Assembly (NCBI RefSeq): GCF_022179085.1 | Contig: NZ_BPQE01000034.1 | Span: forward strand, 1 to 64,000 | Reading direction: 5' to 3' | DNA: 64,000 nucleotides | Origin: Methylobacterium aerolatum | Lineage (GTDB): Bacteria; Pseudomonadota; Alphaproteobacteria; Rhizobiales; Beijerinckiaceae | Part shown: one piece after another, positions 45,052 to 52,829 of the stretch | How positions within the stretch are numbered: the stretch's first letter is position 1 | Layout of the letters: each line of letters begins with the position of its first letter | Notes under the pieces: generated by a model | What the model was told of the DNA's origin: nothing | The model's database searches: none | Seen by the model: the letters and a program-made list of their open reading frames with translations, nothing else | Translations under genes and position numbers: made by a program

Positions 45052-45843
45052 TCACACGTACATCGTGAGCGCGTCCTGCAGCATCTCGTTGGCGGCGTTC
45101 AGCACCTTGGTGTTGGCGCTGTAGGCCTGCTGCGTCTCGATCATCTTCGAGAACTGGTCGGCGATGTCGGAGGTCGATTGCTCGACGGTGCCGCCGGTGA
45201 CCGTCGCCCCGAGGAGGCCGTAGAAGGCCGAGCCCGAGCGGTCGGTGGCGAGGTAGGTGCCGCCGTCCAGCGGCGCGAGGTTGCCCGGGCCGTCGAACTG
45301 CGCCAGCGTCAGGGTGCCGAGGCTGCGGCTGCTGCCGTCGGCGCCCGTCGCCGTGAGGGCGCCCGCCGCCGAGACGGACAGGCCCACGGGCGCGGAGGTG
45401 CCGGTCGAGACCTGCACGGGGCTCGCGGTGGAGGGGTTCGCGAACAGGTAGAAGCCCGCGCCGTTCACGAGGTAGCCGTTGGCATCGGGCGCGAAATCGC
45501 CCCGCCGCGTGTAGCCGGTCTGGCCGCTGAAACTCGGGGAGGCGGCGGACCCGGCATTCGCCTTCACGATGAAGTAGCCATCCCCGGTGATGGCGAGGTT
45601 CGTCGGCACCTGGGTGGTCGTGAGGGTGCCCTGCACCTCCAGGCTCGTGCGGGTGCTGAGCGAGACGCCGCCCGCCGGCTGGTAGCCCGCCTCGGTCTGC
45701 GCCAGCATGTCGGCGAAGTGCGTCTCGGTGGGCTTGAACCCCGCCGTCGAGGCGTTGGCGATGTTGCCCGAGATGTTGTTGAGGGCGAAGGCTTGGGCGG
45801 ACAGGCCGCTGGTCGAGTTCGAGACCGCGTCGAGGAGGCTCAT
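45052..45843 (-). CDS. Flagellar hook/rod-type protein (FlgE/FlgG-like), orphan
   Basis: A 263-residue protein. The N-terminal rod signature SGLSAQAFALNNISGNIANASTAGFKPTE (about 13-41) and the C-terminal partner VEQSTSDIADQFSKMIETQQAYSANTKVLNAANEMLQDAL (about 221-260) are those of axial flagellar proteins. TNLAITGDGYFIV (about 81-93) is the FlgE/FlgF/FlgG core. At this length it fits FlgF or FlgG, but the sequence between the ends is low-complexity and closer to hook protein. No other flagellar gene is in the window, so assignment to a position in the flagellum is uncertain. Confidence 0.82.
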   Translation of the reverse strand: MSLLDAVSNSTSGLSAQAFALNNISGNIANASTAGFKPTETHFADMLAQTEAGYQPAGGVSLSTRTSLEVQGTLTTTQVPTNLAITGDGYFIVKANAGSAASPSFSGQTGYTRRGDFAPDANGYLVNGAGFYLFANPSTASPVQVSTGTSAPVGLSVSAAGALTATGADGSSRSLGTLTLAQFDGPGNLAPLDGGTYLATDRSGSAFYGLLGATVTGGTVEQSTSDIADQFSKMIETQQAYSANTKVLNAANEMLQDALTMYV

Positions 45844-45914
45844 GGCGACGTCCCTCCGGACGGCCCCGAGGAAGGGGGCGACGATCCGGCCCGGAGGTTA
45901 TGGTTTCGGAGGCG

Positions 45915-46415
45915 TTAAGGGCGGGTGTGTTCCTGTTTGTTTCGGACGTCCGCTCCCACCACCCCCAAGAGAATCTCCCGCCGGTGCGGCCGGTCGCGGT
46001 GCTCGATCAGGTAGATGCCCTGCCATGTCCCGAGCCCGAGCCGCCCTCCGGCCACCGGAATCACGAGGCCGGAATCGGAGAGCATCGTGCGGATATGGGC
46101 GGGCATGTCGTCCGGCCCCTCCGAGCCGTGGACGTAGGCCCCATGGCGGGGGGCGAGGCTGTCGAGTGCCGTCAGCAGGTCCCTCTGCACGTCGGGGTCG
46201 GCGTTCTCCTGGATGGTGAGGGACGCCGAGGTGTGGCGGCAGAACACGGTGGCGAGGCCGTGCGTGACGCCGCTGTCGCGCACGAACCCGGCGACCGCCT
46301 CGGTGAAATCCGTAAAACCCTGGCCGGGCGTGGCGATGGTGAGCCGCCCGCCGGCGTGGCGCGTCACCGGGCCGGAGGCCAGGGTCTCGACGCGCCCGAT
46401 CTGCCCCTGTCTCAT
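45915..46415 (-). CDS. YjbQ/UPF0047 family protein
   Basis: A 166-residue protein. FCRHTSASLTIQENADPDVQRDLLTALDSLAP (about 58-89), HGSEGPDDMPAHIRTMLSDSGLVIPVAGGRLGLGTWQGIYLIEHR (about 96-140) are the YjbQ signature. Family members bind a metal with the conserved His and show weak thiamine-phosphate synthase activity in vitro; the true role is unknown. The ATG overlaps the DNA ligase stop as ATGA, so it is cotranslated with the ligase. That linkage is unusual and may be accidental. Confidence 0.9.
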   Translation of the reverse strand: MRQGQIGRVETLASGPVTRHAGGRLTIATPGQGFTDFTEAVAGFVRDSGVTHGLATVFCRHTSASLTIQENADPDVQRDLLTALDSLAPRHGAYVHGSEGPDDMPAHIRTMLSDSGLVIPVAGGRLGLGTWQGIYLIEHRDRPHRREILLGVVGADVRNKQEHTRP

Positions 46416-48238
46416 GCGGTGTCCTCCAGGGTCCCGCCCGGGGCGATTGCCTTCTCGCCCCGGGCGAGGATGCGCTCCAGCACATCGATCCGGTCGGCCT
46501 CCGCCGGGGGCTTGTCCCAGCGGATGCGGCTCACCCGCGGGAAGCGCATGGCCACCCCGGACTTGTGCCGGGTCGAGCGTTGCACGCCTTCGAAAGCGAT
46601 TTCCAGCACGAGGCCCGCCTCGCGCCCGTAGGCCACCTCCCGCACCGGGCCGAAGCGCTTCGTGGTGTGGTTGCGGACGTAGCGGTCGAGCTTGGCGAGT
46701 TCCGCGTCGGTGAAGCCGTGATACGCCTTGCCCACCGGCACCAGCTCGTCGCCGCCCTCCGGCGCCTCCCGCCACACGCCGAACGTGTAGTCCGAGTAGA
46801 AGGACGAGCGCTTCCCGTGCCCGCGCTGGGCGTACATCATCACGGCATCGACGATGTGCGGTTCGCGCTTCCACTTCCACCACGGGCCCTTGGGGCGGCC
46901 GGGGAGGTAGGGGCTGTTCCGCCGCTTGAGCATCACGCCCTCGATGGCGTCGGCATCCTCGCCCGCCCCCACCGAGGCCGGGTCGGCCCGCGCCGCGGCG
47001 AGCGCGTCCCAGTCGGCGAAGGGCACCAGCGGCGAGATGTCGACCCGCGCGTGGTCGAGTTTTTTTATGACTTGCTCCAGCCTGGTCCGGCGGGTCGAGA
47101 AGGGCTCCTGCCGCAGGTCCTCGCCCTCGCTCGTCAGCAGGTCGTAGGCGCGGACATGGGCGGGGAACTCTTCCAGCAGCTTCCCCGTCACCGCCTTCCG
47201 GTTGAGCCGTTGCTGGAGCACGTTGAAGCTCTGCACCCGGCCCTCGCGCAGGATCAGCAACTCGCCGTCGAGCGCGCCCTCGAAGGTGATCGCCTCGGCC
47301 AAGTCGGGGAAGGCGCCCGTGATGTCCTCCCCCGTGCGGGAATAGACCTTGCCCACCTGCTGGCCCGCCCGGTCGCGCCCGCCGACGAGCTGGACGCGGA
47401 TGCCGTCCCACTTCCACTCGGCGGAGAAGGCCTCCGGCTCCAGCTTGTCGAGGTCGTCCCGCTCCTCGATCGGGTGCGAGAGCATCGGCGGGCGGAACGG
47501 GGCGGGGTTCAGGGTCTCGGGGCGCTCGGCCCGGCCCTCCACCCAGGCGAACAGCGTCTCGAAGGGCGGTTCCAGCCCGTGCCAGACCTCCTCCACCTCG
47601 TCCGCCCCATGGCCGCCGAGCGCGCCCACGGCGGTCTTGGCGAGACGGGCCGAGACGCCGACCCGGAGGTTGCCGGTGACGAGCTTCAGGAGCGCCCAGC
47701 GTCCGGTCTCGTCGAGGGCGTCCAGCCATTGGGTCAGGTGCTGCGGCAACTCCCGTTTGGGGATGGTGGCGAGCGTGTTCACCACCTCCGCGAGGGAGGG
47801 GACGTGGGGGGGCGGGTTGTTGTGGCCGATGGGGGCCGCATGATCCTCACCCTCGGTGCGGGTGTCCCTCTCCCTTGCGGGGAGGGGGAGGGGTGGGGGT
47901 GGTGCCGGAGAGGTCGCGGCGGTGCCTTCTGCACCACCCCCACCCCGCAAGGGGGAGGGGGAGTGGGGAGCGGGCCAGATGAGCGCGGTCGTCTCGGCCA
48001 GATCCCCCACGTAGTTGTGCGACAGCCGGAACAGCAGCGGGTCGATCCGCTCCTCCACCAGCCCCCGGATCAGGGCCGGCTTGGCCTCCCGGAAGCTCAA
48101 GGTGCCCGTCATGGCGCCGAGCGCGAAGCCGCGCTCCGGGTCGGGCGTGCGCGAGAAGTAATCCTGCAGCAGCCGCAGCTTGGCGTTGCGGCGGGGCTCG
48201 TAGCCGAGGCGGTCGAGGAGGTGGGCGAACTCGTTCAC
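46412..48238 (-). CDS. ATP-dependent DNA ligase (ligase-associated repair family)
   Basis: A 608-residue ligase that joins DNA ends using ATP. The adenylation lysine is in AEWKWDGIRVQL (about Lys276). RTGEDITGAFPDLAEAI, DGELLI and GVMLKRRNSPYLPGRPKGPWWKWKR follow as motifs III, IV, V. The N-terminal DNA-binding domain is split by about 33 residues (93-125, SPSPLRGGGGAEGTAATSPA) that come from a palindromic DNA repeat. The start is a GTG overlapping the exonuclease stop (GTGA). In many bacteria this ligase sits with an exonuclease, a Lhr-like helicase and a phosphoesterase; only the exonuclease is here. Confidence 0.93.
   Translation of the reverse strand: MNEFAHLLDRLGYEPRRNAKLRLLQDYFSRTPDPERGFALGAMTGTLSFREAKPALIRGLVEERIDPLLFRLSHNYVGDLAETTALIWPAPHSPSPLRGGGGAEGTAATSPAPPPPLPLPARERDTRTEGEDHAAPIGHNNPPPHVPSLAEVVNTLATIPKRELPQHLTQWLDALDETGRWALLKLVTGNLRVGVSARLAKTAVGALGGHGADEVEEVWHGLEPPFETLFAWVEGRAERPETLNPAPFRPPMLSHPIEERDDLDKLEPEAFSAEWKWDGIRVQLVGGRDRAGQQVGKVYSRTGEDITGAFPDLAEAITFEGALDGELLILREGRVQSFNVLQQRLNRKAVTGKLLEEFPAHVRAYDLLTSEGEDLRQEPFSTRRTRLEQVIKKLDHARVDISPLVPFADWDALAAARADPASVGAGEDADAIEGVMLKRRNSPYLPGRPKGPWWKWKREPHIVDAVMMYAQRGHGKRSSFYSDYTFGVWREAPEGGDELVPVGKAYHGFTDAELAKLDRYVRNHTTKRFGPVREVAYGREAGLVLEIAFEGVQRSTRHKSGVAMRFPRVSRIRWDKPPAEADRIDVLERILARGEKAIAPGGTLEDTA
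47866..47962. repeat. Palindromic repeat family 3, copy 2, inside the ligase reading frame
   Basis: CCTCTCCCTTGCGGGGAGGG at the left, CCCCGCAAGGGGGAGGGG at the right, with the same GGTGGTGCCG and CGGCGGTGCCT core as the unit at 37402. It is read through in the ligase frame and adds the Pro/Gly/Ala-rich linker at residues 93-125. Confidence 0.88.
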
Positions 48239-49275
48239 GCCGCCGCCTCCGCCGGGGTGGGCTCGGCCTCGCCGTCGTCGCCGTAGCCGAGCATGTGGAG
48301 GGGCTTGGCCCGGATGCCCTGCGTGCCGCACCAGTGGACCAGGGCGTCCTCCTGCCCGTGGGTGACCCAGACCTCGCCCGCCCCCGTGTCGCGGATGGTG
48401 CGGCAGAGGTCCGGCCAGTCGGCATGGTCGGAGATCACGAGGGGCAGTTCCACGCCCTTCTGCCGGGCGCGGGCGCGCACCCGCATCCAGCCCGAGGCGA
48501 AGCAGGTCACCGGATCGGGGAACTTGCGCGACCACAGATCCTGGATGGAGGAGGGCGGGCAGATCACGATGGCGCCGGCCAGATCCTTGCGCTCGGCGGC
48601 CACCACCTTCGGCGTCTCCCCGAGGGGGATGCCCTCGCGCTTGTACAACTCGGTGAGCTTTTCCATGGCGCCGTGCAGGTGGATCGGGCGCTCCCAGCCC
48701 TCCTCCCGCAGCAGGGCCATCACCCGCTGTGCCTTGCCGAGCGCGTAGGCGCCGACGATGTGCGTCCGCTCCGGGAAGAGCCGCTGCGACTCGATCAGCT
48801 TGCGGACCTCGCCCCGCGTGTCGGGATGGGTGAAGACCGGCAGGCCGAAGGTCGCCTCCGTGATGAACACGTCGCAGGGCACCACCTCGAAGGGCAGGCA
48901 GGTCGGGTCGGGGGCGCGCTTGTAGTCGCCGGAGACGACGACCCGCACGCCCTCCCGCTCGATCACGATCTGCGCCGAGCCGAGCACATGCCCGGCAGGG
49001 ACGAAGCGCACGCTCACGTCGCCGACGCGCAGCGTCTCGCCGAGCTTGGCCTCCTGCGACGACCCGCAGAATGCCTCGCCGTAGCGCACGGCCATGATCC
49101 GCAGGGTCTCGGGCGTCGCCATCACGTGGGCGTGTCCGGCGCGGGCGTGGTCGGCATGGCCGTGGGTGATCAGCGCCCGCGCCACCGGCCAGGTCGGATC
49201 GACGTGGAACTGCCCCAACGGGCAATAGAGCCCCTCACGGGTGAGGGTCAGCAGGTCGCTCGCGCGTGTGGACAT
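48235..49275 (-). CDS. Ligase-associated DNA exonuclease (metallo-beta-lactamase fold)
   Basis: A 346-residue nuclease of the beta-CASP type. The metal motif THGHADHARAGHAHV has His38, His40, Asp42, His43. SGDYKRAPDPTC and SDHADWPDLCRTI (about 290-302) are further ligands and CASP motifs. It trims DNA ends before joining. The start follows a short spacer with palindromes; the ligase GTG overlaps its stop, so the two enzymes are made together. Confidence 0.93.
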   Translation of the reverse strand: MSTRASDLLTLTREGLYCPLGQFHVDPTWPVARALITHGHADHARAGHAHVMATPETLRIMAVRYGEAFCGSSQEAKLGETLRVGDVSVRFVPAGHVLGSAQIVIEREGVRVVVSGDYKRAPDPTCLPFEVVPCDVFITEATFGLPVFTHPDTRGEVRKLIESQRLFPERTHIVGAYALGKAQRVMALLREEGWERPIHLHGAMEKLTELYKREGIPLGETPKVVAAERKDLAGAIVICPPSSIQDLWSRKFPDPVTCFASGWMRVRARARQKGVELPLVISDHADWPDLCRTIRDTGAGEVWVTHGQEDALVHWCGTQGIRAKPLHMLGYGDDGEAEPTPAEAAA

Positions 49276-49298
49276 CGACCCTCGGCTTCGGTGGAGAT

Positions 49299-49392
49299 TC
49301 CAAAGGGCTGCGCCCTTTGGCGGGTCGTCGGGGCAGCGCCCCGACGGTATGCAGAGTTCCGCCCTGCACCCGCGAAGGGGCTTGCCCTTTCG
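49299..49392. repeat. Family 4 repeat: three consecutive hairpins
   Basis: Three short perfect or near-perfect palindromes in a row: CCAAAGGGCTGCGCCCTTTGG (49300-49320), CGGGGCAGCGCCCCG (49330-49344) and CGAAGGGGCTTGCCCTTTCG (49373-49392). They fill the spacer between the exonuclease and methyltransferase genes. A related set is at 62490-62610. Confidence 0.65.
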
Positions 49393-49408
49393 AAACCCTG
49401 ATCGACGC

Positions 49409-50323
49409 ATGGACAGCCACCGCAGTTCCGGCGATCTCCTCGCCGACCGTCGCTATCGCTACGCCGAGGCCTGCCTCGCCGAGGGGGATGCCGCCGCCTG
49501 CGCCGACTTGGCAGGGCAGGCGATCGAGATCGCGCCCCGCTTCGCGGCCGCGTGGCTGCTCCTCGGCCGGGCGCGGGAGGCCCTGTCCGCCACCGCCGAC
49601 GCCCGCGCCGCCTACGAGGCCGCCCGGCGCCTCGATCCGGCCGACACGCTCGGCGCCGGGCTCCACCTCGCCCGGCTGGGGGACGATGGGCGGGGCGCGC
49701 TCACGCCCGCCTACATCCGCGCCCTGTTCGACGGCTACGCGCCCCGGTTCGAGCACCACCTCGTGGAGGGCCTGCACTATGTCGGGCCGGCCCTGGTGGC
49801 GGGCGTGTTGCCGGAGGAGCCAGCCATCTTCCCCGCCGTCCTCGACCTCGGCTGCGGCACCGGCCTCGCCGGGGCGGCACTGCGCGGGCGGGCGGGCCAC
49901 CTCACGGGGGTCGATCTCTCCCCGGCCATGCTCGCCCGCGCCCGGACGAAGGGATGCTACCACAGGTTGGTCGAGGCCGAACTCGGCGCCTTCCTCGCCG
50001 GGGAGCCGCCGGGCTCGGCGGACCTGTGCGTGGCGGCCGACGTCTTCATCTACTGCGCCGACCTGCGCCCCGTGTTGGCCGGCATCGCCCGCGTGCTGCG
50101 GCCCGGCGGCTGGGCGGCCTTCACCGTGCAATCGCCGTCCTCCGAGGGGGAAGACCCCCTCCTCGGCGCGGACGGGCGCCATGCCCATCCGGATGCCCAT
50201 CTGCGCGCGGCGGCGGCCGGCGCGGACCTCGCCCTGCGGGTGACGAAGGAGGCCGCCGTCCGCACCGAGAAGGGGGTTCCGGTGCCGGGCCGCGTTCTTG
50301 CATTGCAACGAAGCCCTGGATGA
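49409..50323 (+). CDS. TPR-containing class I SAM methyltransferase
   Basis: A 304-residue protein. The first 90 residues form TPR-like helices (YAEACLAEGDAAACADLAGQAIEIAPRFAAAWLLLGRAREALS). Then FDGYAPRFEHHLVEGLHY leads into the methyltransferase core: VLDLGCGTGLAGAAL (about 144-158), GVDLSPAMLARAR, DLCVAADVFIYCADL, LRPGGWAAFTVQS. This matches the group annotated as predicted TPR-repeat methyltransferases. The substrate is unknown. The next gene starts 70 bases on. Confidence 0.85.
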   Translation: MDSHRSSGDLLADRRYRYAEACLAEGDAAACADLAGQAIEIAPRFAAAWLLLGRAREALSATADARAAYEAARRLDPADTLGAGLHLARLGDDGRGALTPAYIRALFDGYAPRFEHHLVEGLHYVGPALVAGVLPEEPAIFPAVLDLGCGTGLAGAALRGRAGHLTGVDLSPAMLARARTKGCYHRLVEAELGAFLAGEPPGSADLCVAADVFIYCADLRPVLAGIARVLRPGGWAAFTVQSPSSEGEDPLLGADGRHAHPDAHLRAAAAGADLALRVTKEAAVRTEKGVPVPGRVLALQRSPG

Positions 50324-50393
50324 AACCTCTGCGAGCGCCGTCCATTATGGGTTGGCCGCAATCGATGCGGCCGCGCTCGCAAGGGGATGCCGC

Positions 50394-51170
50394 ATGGTGA
50401 ACGAACGCGTGGACAAGGCTAAGTCCGGAGCTCCGGAAGACAAATCGTTTCCGGCGGATTCGCGGTCCAGGCTGTTCTTCGCCATCGCGCTGGCGATGCT
50501 CGCCGGCACGGCCGACTCGATCGGCTTCCTCGAATTCTCGCAGCTCTTCATGTCCTTCATGTCGGGCAACACCACGCGCTTCGGCGTGGCCGTGTCGGCG
50601 GGCGACTGGGAGAACGTGACCCGCGTGGCCAGCACCATCGCGGTGTTCTGCTTCGGCGCCTTCCTCGGTACCCTCATCGCGGCCGCCGTCGGGCGGTGGC
50701 GCCTCTCCGTGCTGCTGACGCTCCAGGCGCTCCTGCTCTCCGCCGGCCTGCTGATGCCCTGGGGCACCTTCGCCTACCCGCTGCACGCCTACCCGATCGT
50801 GCTGGCCCTCGGGCTGCAGAACGCCACGCTCCAGGACGAGGGTGGCCGGTCCCTCGCCCTGACCTACGTGACGGGCGCGGTGGTGCGCTTCGGCACGGGC
50901 TGCGCCAACCTGCTGCTCGGCACGGTGGCGCCCTCCTTCTGGATCCAGGCGCCCCTCTGGGCGGGCCTGAGCACCGGCGCGGTGCTGGGCGGCCTGCTCG
51001 ATTACCGCTTCGGCGAACTGGCCTTCCTGTTCCCGGCCGGCCTCGCCGCGATCCTCGCCCTCATCGCCATCGGCCTCACCGTCGCCTTCCCCGGCAGCAC
51101 CCTGGTCGCCGGCTCGTCGCCCGCCCCCGACGCCAGCCCCAAGGCGGAGGCCATCGACGCGATCCACTGA
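50394..51170 (+). CDS. YoaK/DUF1275 family membrane protein
   Basis: A 258-residue integral membrane protein with about six or seven helices. ALAMLAGTADSIGFLEFSQLFMSFMSGNTTRFGVAVSAGDW (about 25-65) is the YoaK/DUF1275 signature. LGLQNATLQDEGGRSLALTYVTGAVVRFG (about 139-167) is its second half. AAGGGGA precedes the chosen ATG by six bases; the frame is open upstream but overlaps the methyltransferase end. Transport function is unproven in the family. Confidence 0.88.
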   Translation: MVNERVDKAKSGAPEDKSFPADSRSRLFFAIALAMLAGTADSIGFLEFSQLFMSFMSGNTTRFGVAVSAGDWENVTRVASTIAVFCFGAFLGTLIAAAVGRWRLSVLLTLQALLLSAGLLMPWGTFAYPLHAYPIVLALGLQNATLQDEGGRSLALTYVTGAVVRFGTGCANLLLGTVAPSFWIQAPLWAGLSTGAVLGGLLDYRFGELAFLFPAGLAAILALIAIGLTVAFPGSTLVAGSSPAPDASPKAEAIDAIH

Positions 51171-51201
51171 GACGCTCCGTCATCCCACCTGTGGGCGGGG
51201 A

Positions 51202-51226
51202 GGGGCGGGGGAGTAGCCCCCGCCCC
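51202..51226. terminator. GC hairpin after the YoaK gene
   Basis: GGGGCGGGGG and CCCCCGCCCC pair around a five-base loop, 31 bases after the stop. No T run follows, so it may be a weak terminator. Confidence 0.5.
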
Positions 51227-51382
51227 CTCTCTCCGCTACGCCGTCGCTGCCCGGGCGGGAGGCCGTCCATCTTCTCCCCCCGGCCACGGAGCCGCGCGAT
51301 GGATCACCGCCGCCTCACGGGAGCTCGACCGAGCGACAGCGGGCGCCCTCCGGCCCCGCCCCCGGTGGCCTGAGGCGCGGCG

Positions 51383-52054
51383 ATGCCGGATCCCGCTCCC
51401 CGCCGCCCCCGTGTCATCGCCGTCGCGGTCCAGAAGGGCGGCACCGGCAAGACGACCCTGGTCGCCTCCCTCGCCGTCGCCGCCGCGCAGGCCGGCGAGC
51501 GCGTCACCGCCTTCGACACGGACCCCCAGGGCTCCCTGTCCGCCTGGGGCACCCTGCGCACCGCCCCGGAGCCGGCCACCGACCGCCTCCGCCCGTGGGA
51601 ATTCGCGCAGTTCGCGCCCATTCTGGAGCAACTCGGCGAACGCGGCCGAACCCTCGTCGTGGTCGATACGCCCGGTTCGTCGATCGGCGGCGTCGCGGCC
51701 ATCCTGCGGCTGGCCGACCTCGTCCTCGTGCCGATCCGCCCCTCGCGCCTCGACCTGATGGCGGCGCTCCCGACCATCGAGGTGCTGGCCGACCAGGGCA
51801 TGCGCGACCGCCTCGCCCTGGTGCTCAACCAGTGCCCGCCCGCGCCCTCGCCCCGCACCACCCTATACGCGGCGCAGCTCGACGGCCTCGGCGTGATGGC
51901 CGAGCCCGCGATCCTCCAGCGCGTCGATCACCAGGATGCCATCGCCCTGGGCCGGGGCGTCACCGAGCACGCGCCCCTCGGGCTCGCCGCCCAGGAGATC
52001 CGGTCGCTCTGGAGCTGGATCGACCGCCGCATCCCGCCGACCGGCCGCGGCTGA
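51383..52054 (+). CDS. Orphan ParA-family ATPase
   Basis: A 223-residue P-loop protein with the deviant Walker A QKGGTGKTTL (about 17-26), DTDPQGSLSAW (about 45-55) and the Walker B-like VVVDTPGSSI (about 93-102). It is short and lacks an N-terminal HTH, like the ParA/MinD/McdA group that positions cargo on the nucleoid. No parB, no parS-like repeats and no recognisable cargo adaptor gene adjoin. The small exported-protein gene follows 264 bases later with its own promoter. Role unknown. Confidence 0.83.
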   Translation: MPDPAPRRPRVIAVAVQKGGTGKTTLVASLAVAAAQAGERVTAFDTDPQGSLSAWGTLRTAPEPATDRLRPWEFAQFAPILEQLGERGRTLVVVDTPGSSIGGVAAILRLADLVLVPIRPSRLDLMAALPTIEVLADQGMRDRLALVLNQCPPAPSPRTTLYAAQLDGLGVMAEPAILQRVDHQDAIALGRGVTEHAPLGLAAQEIRSLWSWIDRRIPPTGRG

Positions 52055-52161
52055 GGCCGCCCGGACTCTCCCCACGACCCGCGTCCCTCGCACGGCCCTC
52101 CGGCCCGGCACGTCCGGGCCGGCGACTTCATCCCGCGCCCGTTCCGCCGTCCCCATTGGAT

Positions 52162-52175
52162 GTGCGTCGGCGCAC
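52162..52175. promoter_or_regulatory. Upstream palindromic operator candidate
   Basis: GTGCGTCGGCGCAC: arms GTGCG and CGCAC around four bases. The same arms recur 57 bases further at 52219-52232. The pair brackets an AT-rich promoter-like stretch. Confidence 0.45.
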
Positions 52176-52190
52176 GCTACATACAAAGTA

Positions 52191-52218
52191 TTTGGATTAA
52201 AAAATACGCCGTTATACT
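52191..52218 (+). promoter_or_regulatory. Putative sigma-70-type promoter of the small exported-protein gene
   Basis: TTTGGA at 52191-52196 and TATACT at 52213-52218, 16 bases apart, in a markedly AT-rich stretch (ATTAAAAAATACGCC) of an otherwise 70% GC region. The second GTGCG-N4-CGCAC palindrome begins at the next base, so it would cover the start point. A leader of about 95 bases precedes the ATG. Confidence 0.45.
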
Positions 52219-52232
52219 GTGCGGCGGCGCAC
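52219..52232. promoter_or_regulatory. Downstream palindromic operator candidate overlapping the transcription start
   Basis: GTGCGGCGGCGCAC, the same arms as at 52162. It abuts the TATACT box, a classic repressor position. Confidence 0.45.
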
Positions 52233-52318
52233 GTATTACCGAAAAGATCTGCACTACATTCCTCTCATCGGCGCCGGACAGAACGTTCCGCGCAGCCATC
52301 ATCGAGAGGGGAATGATC

Positions 52319-52633
52319 ATGAAGCGTTTTGCGACCCTGAGCCTCGCCGCCGTGGCCCTCGCTCTCCCGGGCCTCGCCCACGCGGAAGGCGGCGACGGCA
52401 GCCGCCAGGCGGCGGGCGGCGGCCACATGAGCAGCTACGTCAACGACCCGTACCACAACCCGAAGTCGCTGCACTCGCAGCGCCTGGGCACGGGCCAGAT
52501 CGCCGGCTCGCCGATGTTCCACGACGGCCCCGGCTCCGTCGTCACCCGGCGCGAGGTCGTCTCGCCGAACTGGGCGGCGGGTGGCGCGCCGCACTGGGCC
52601 TCGGGCACCGCGCCGCGCCGCGCCAAGCGCTGA
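52319..52633 (+). CDS. Small exported protein of unknown function
   Basis: A 104-residue protein. The signal peptide MKRFATLSLAAVALALPGLAHA is cut near residue 22. The mature chain is hydrophilic, Gly/Ser/His-rich (GDGSRQAAGGGHMSSYVNDPYHNPK, then GSPMFHDGPG, APHWASG), with no cysteine and a basic end RRAKR. GAGAGGGG precedes the ATG by seven bases; an in-frame ATG six bases up (52313) is less well spaced. It has a private promoter region bracketed by two palindromes, so it is probably tightly regulated. No family recognised. Confidence 0.7.
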   Translation: MKRFATLSLAAVALALPGLAHAEGGDGSRQAAGGGHMSSYVNDPYHNPKSLHSQRLGTGQIAGSPMFHDGPGSVVTRREVVSPNWAAGGAPHWASGTAPRRAKR

Positions 52634-52829
52634 CCGCGTGCATCGATCCAGTCGGAGGCGTCAGCCGAGACTGGAACAATGATGCAAAAACAATGGGCGA
52701 GTGCAGACACGCATGAACGAAGTGAGTGCGTCACTGCACTAGCGCCCTCGGCGCAAGACCGAGACCGAGAGGAGACCTGCCCGGGTGACCGGTGCAGGTC
52801 GCTCTCGTTTGCGGGCGGCGCGGGCCGCC

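Noticed and set aside
51383-52054. ParA-like gene considered as part of a plasmid or integrated element
   Set aside because: No replication, integrase, parB or attachment-site repeats occur near it, and base composition matches the surroundings.
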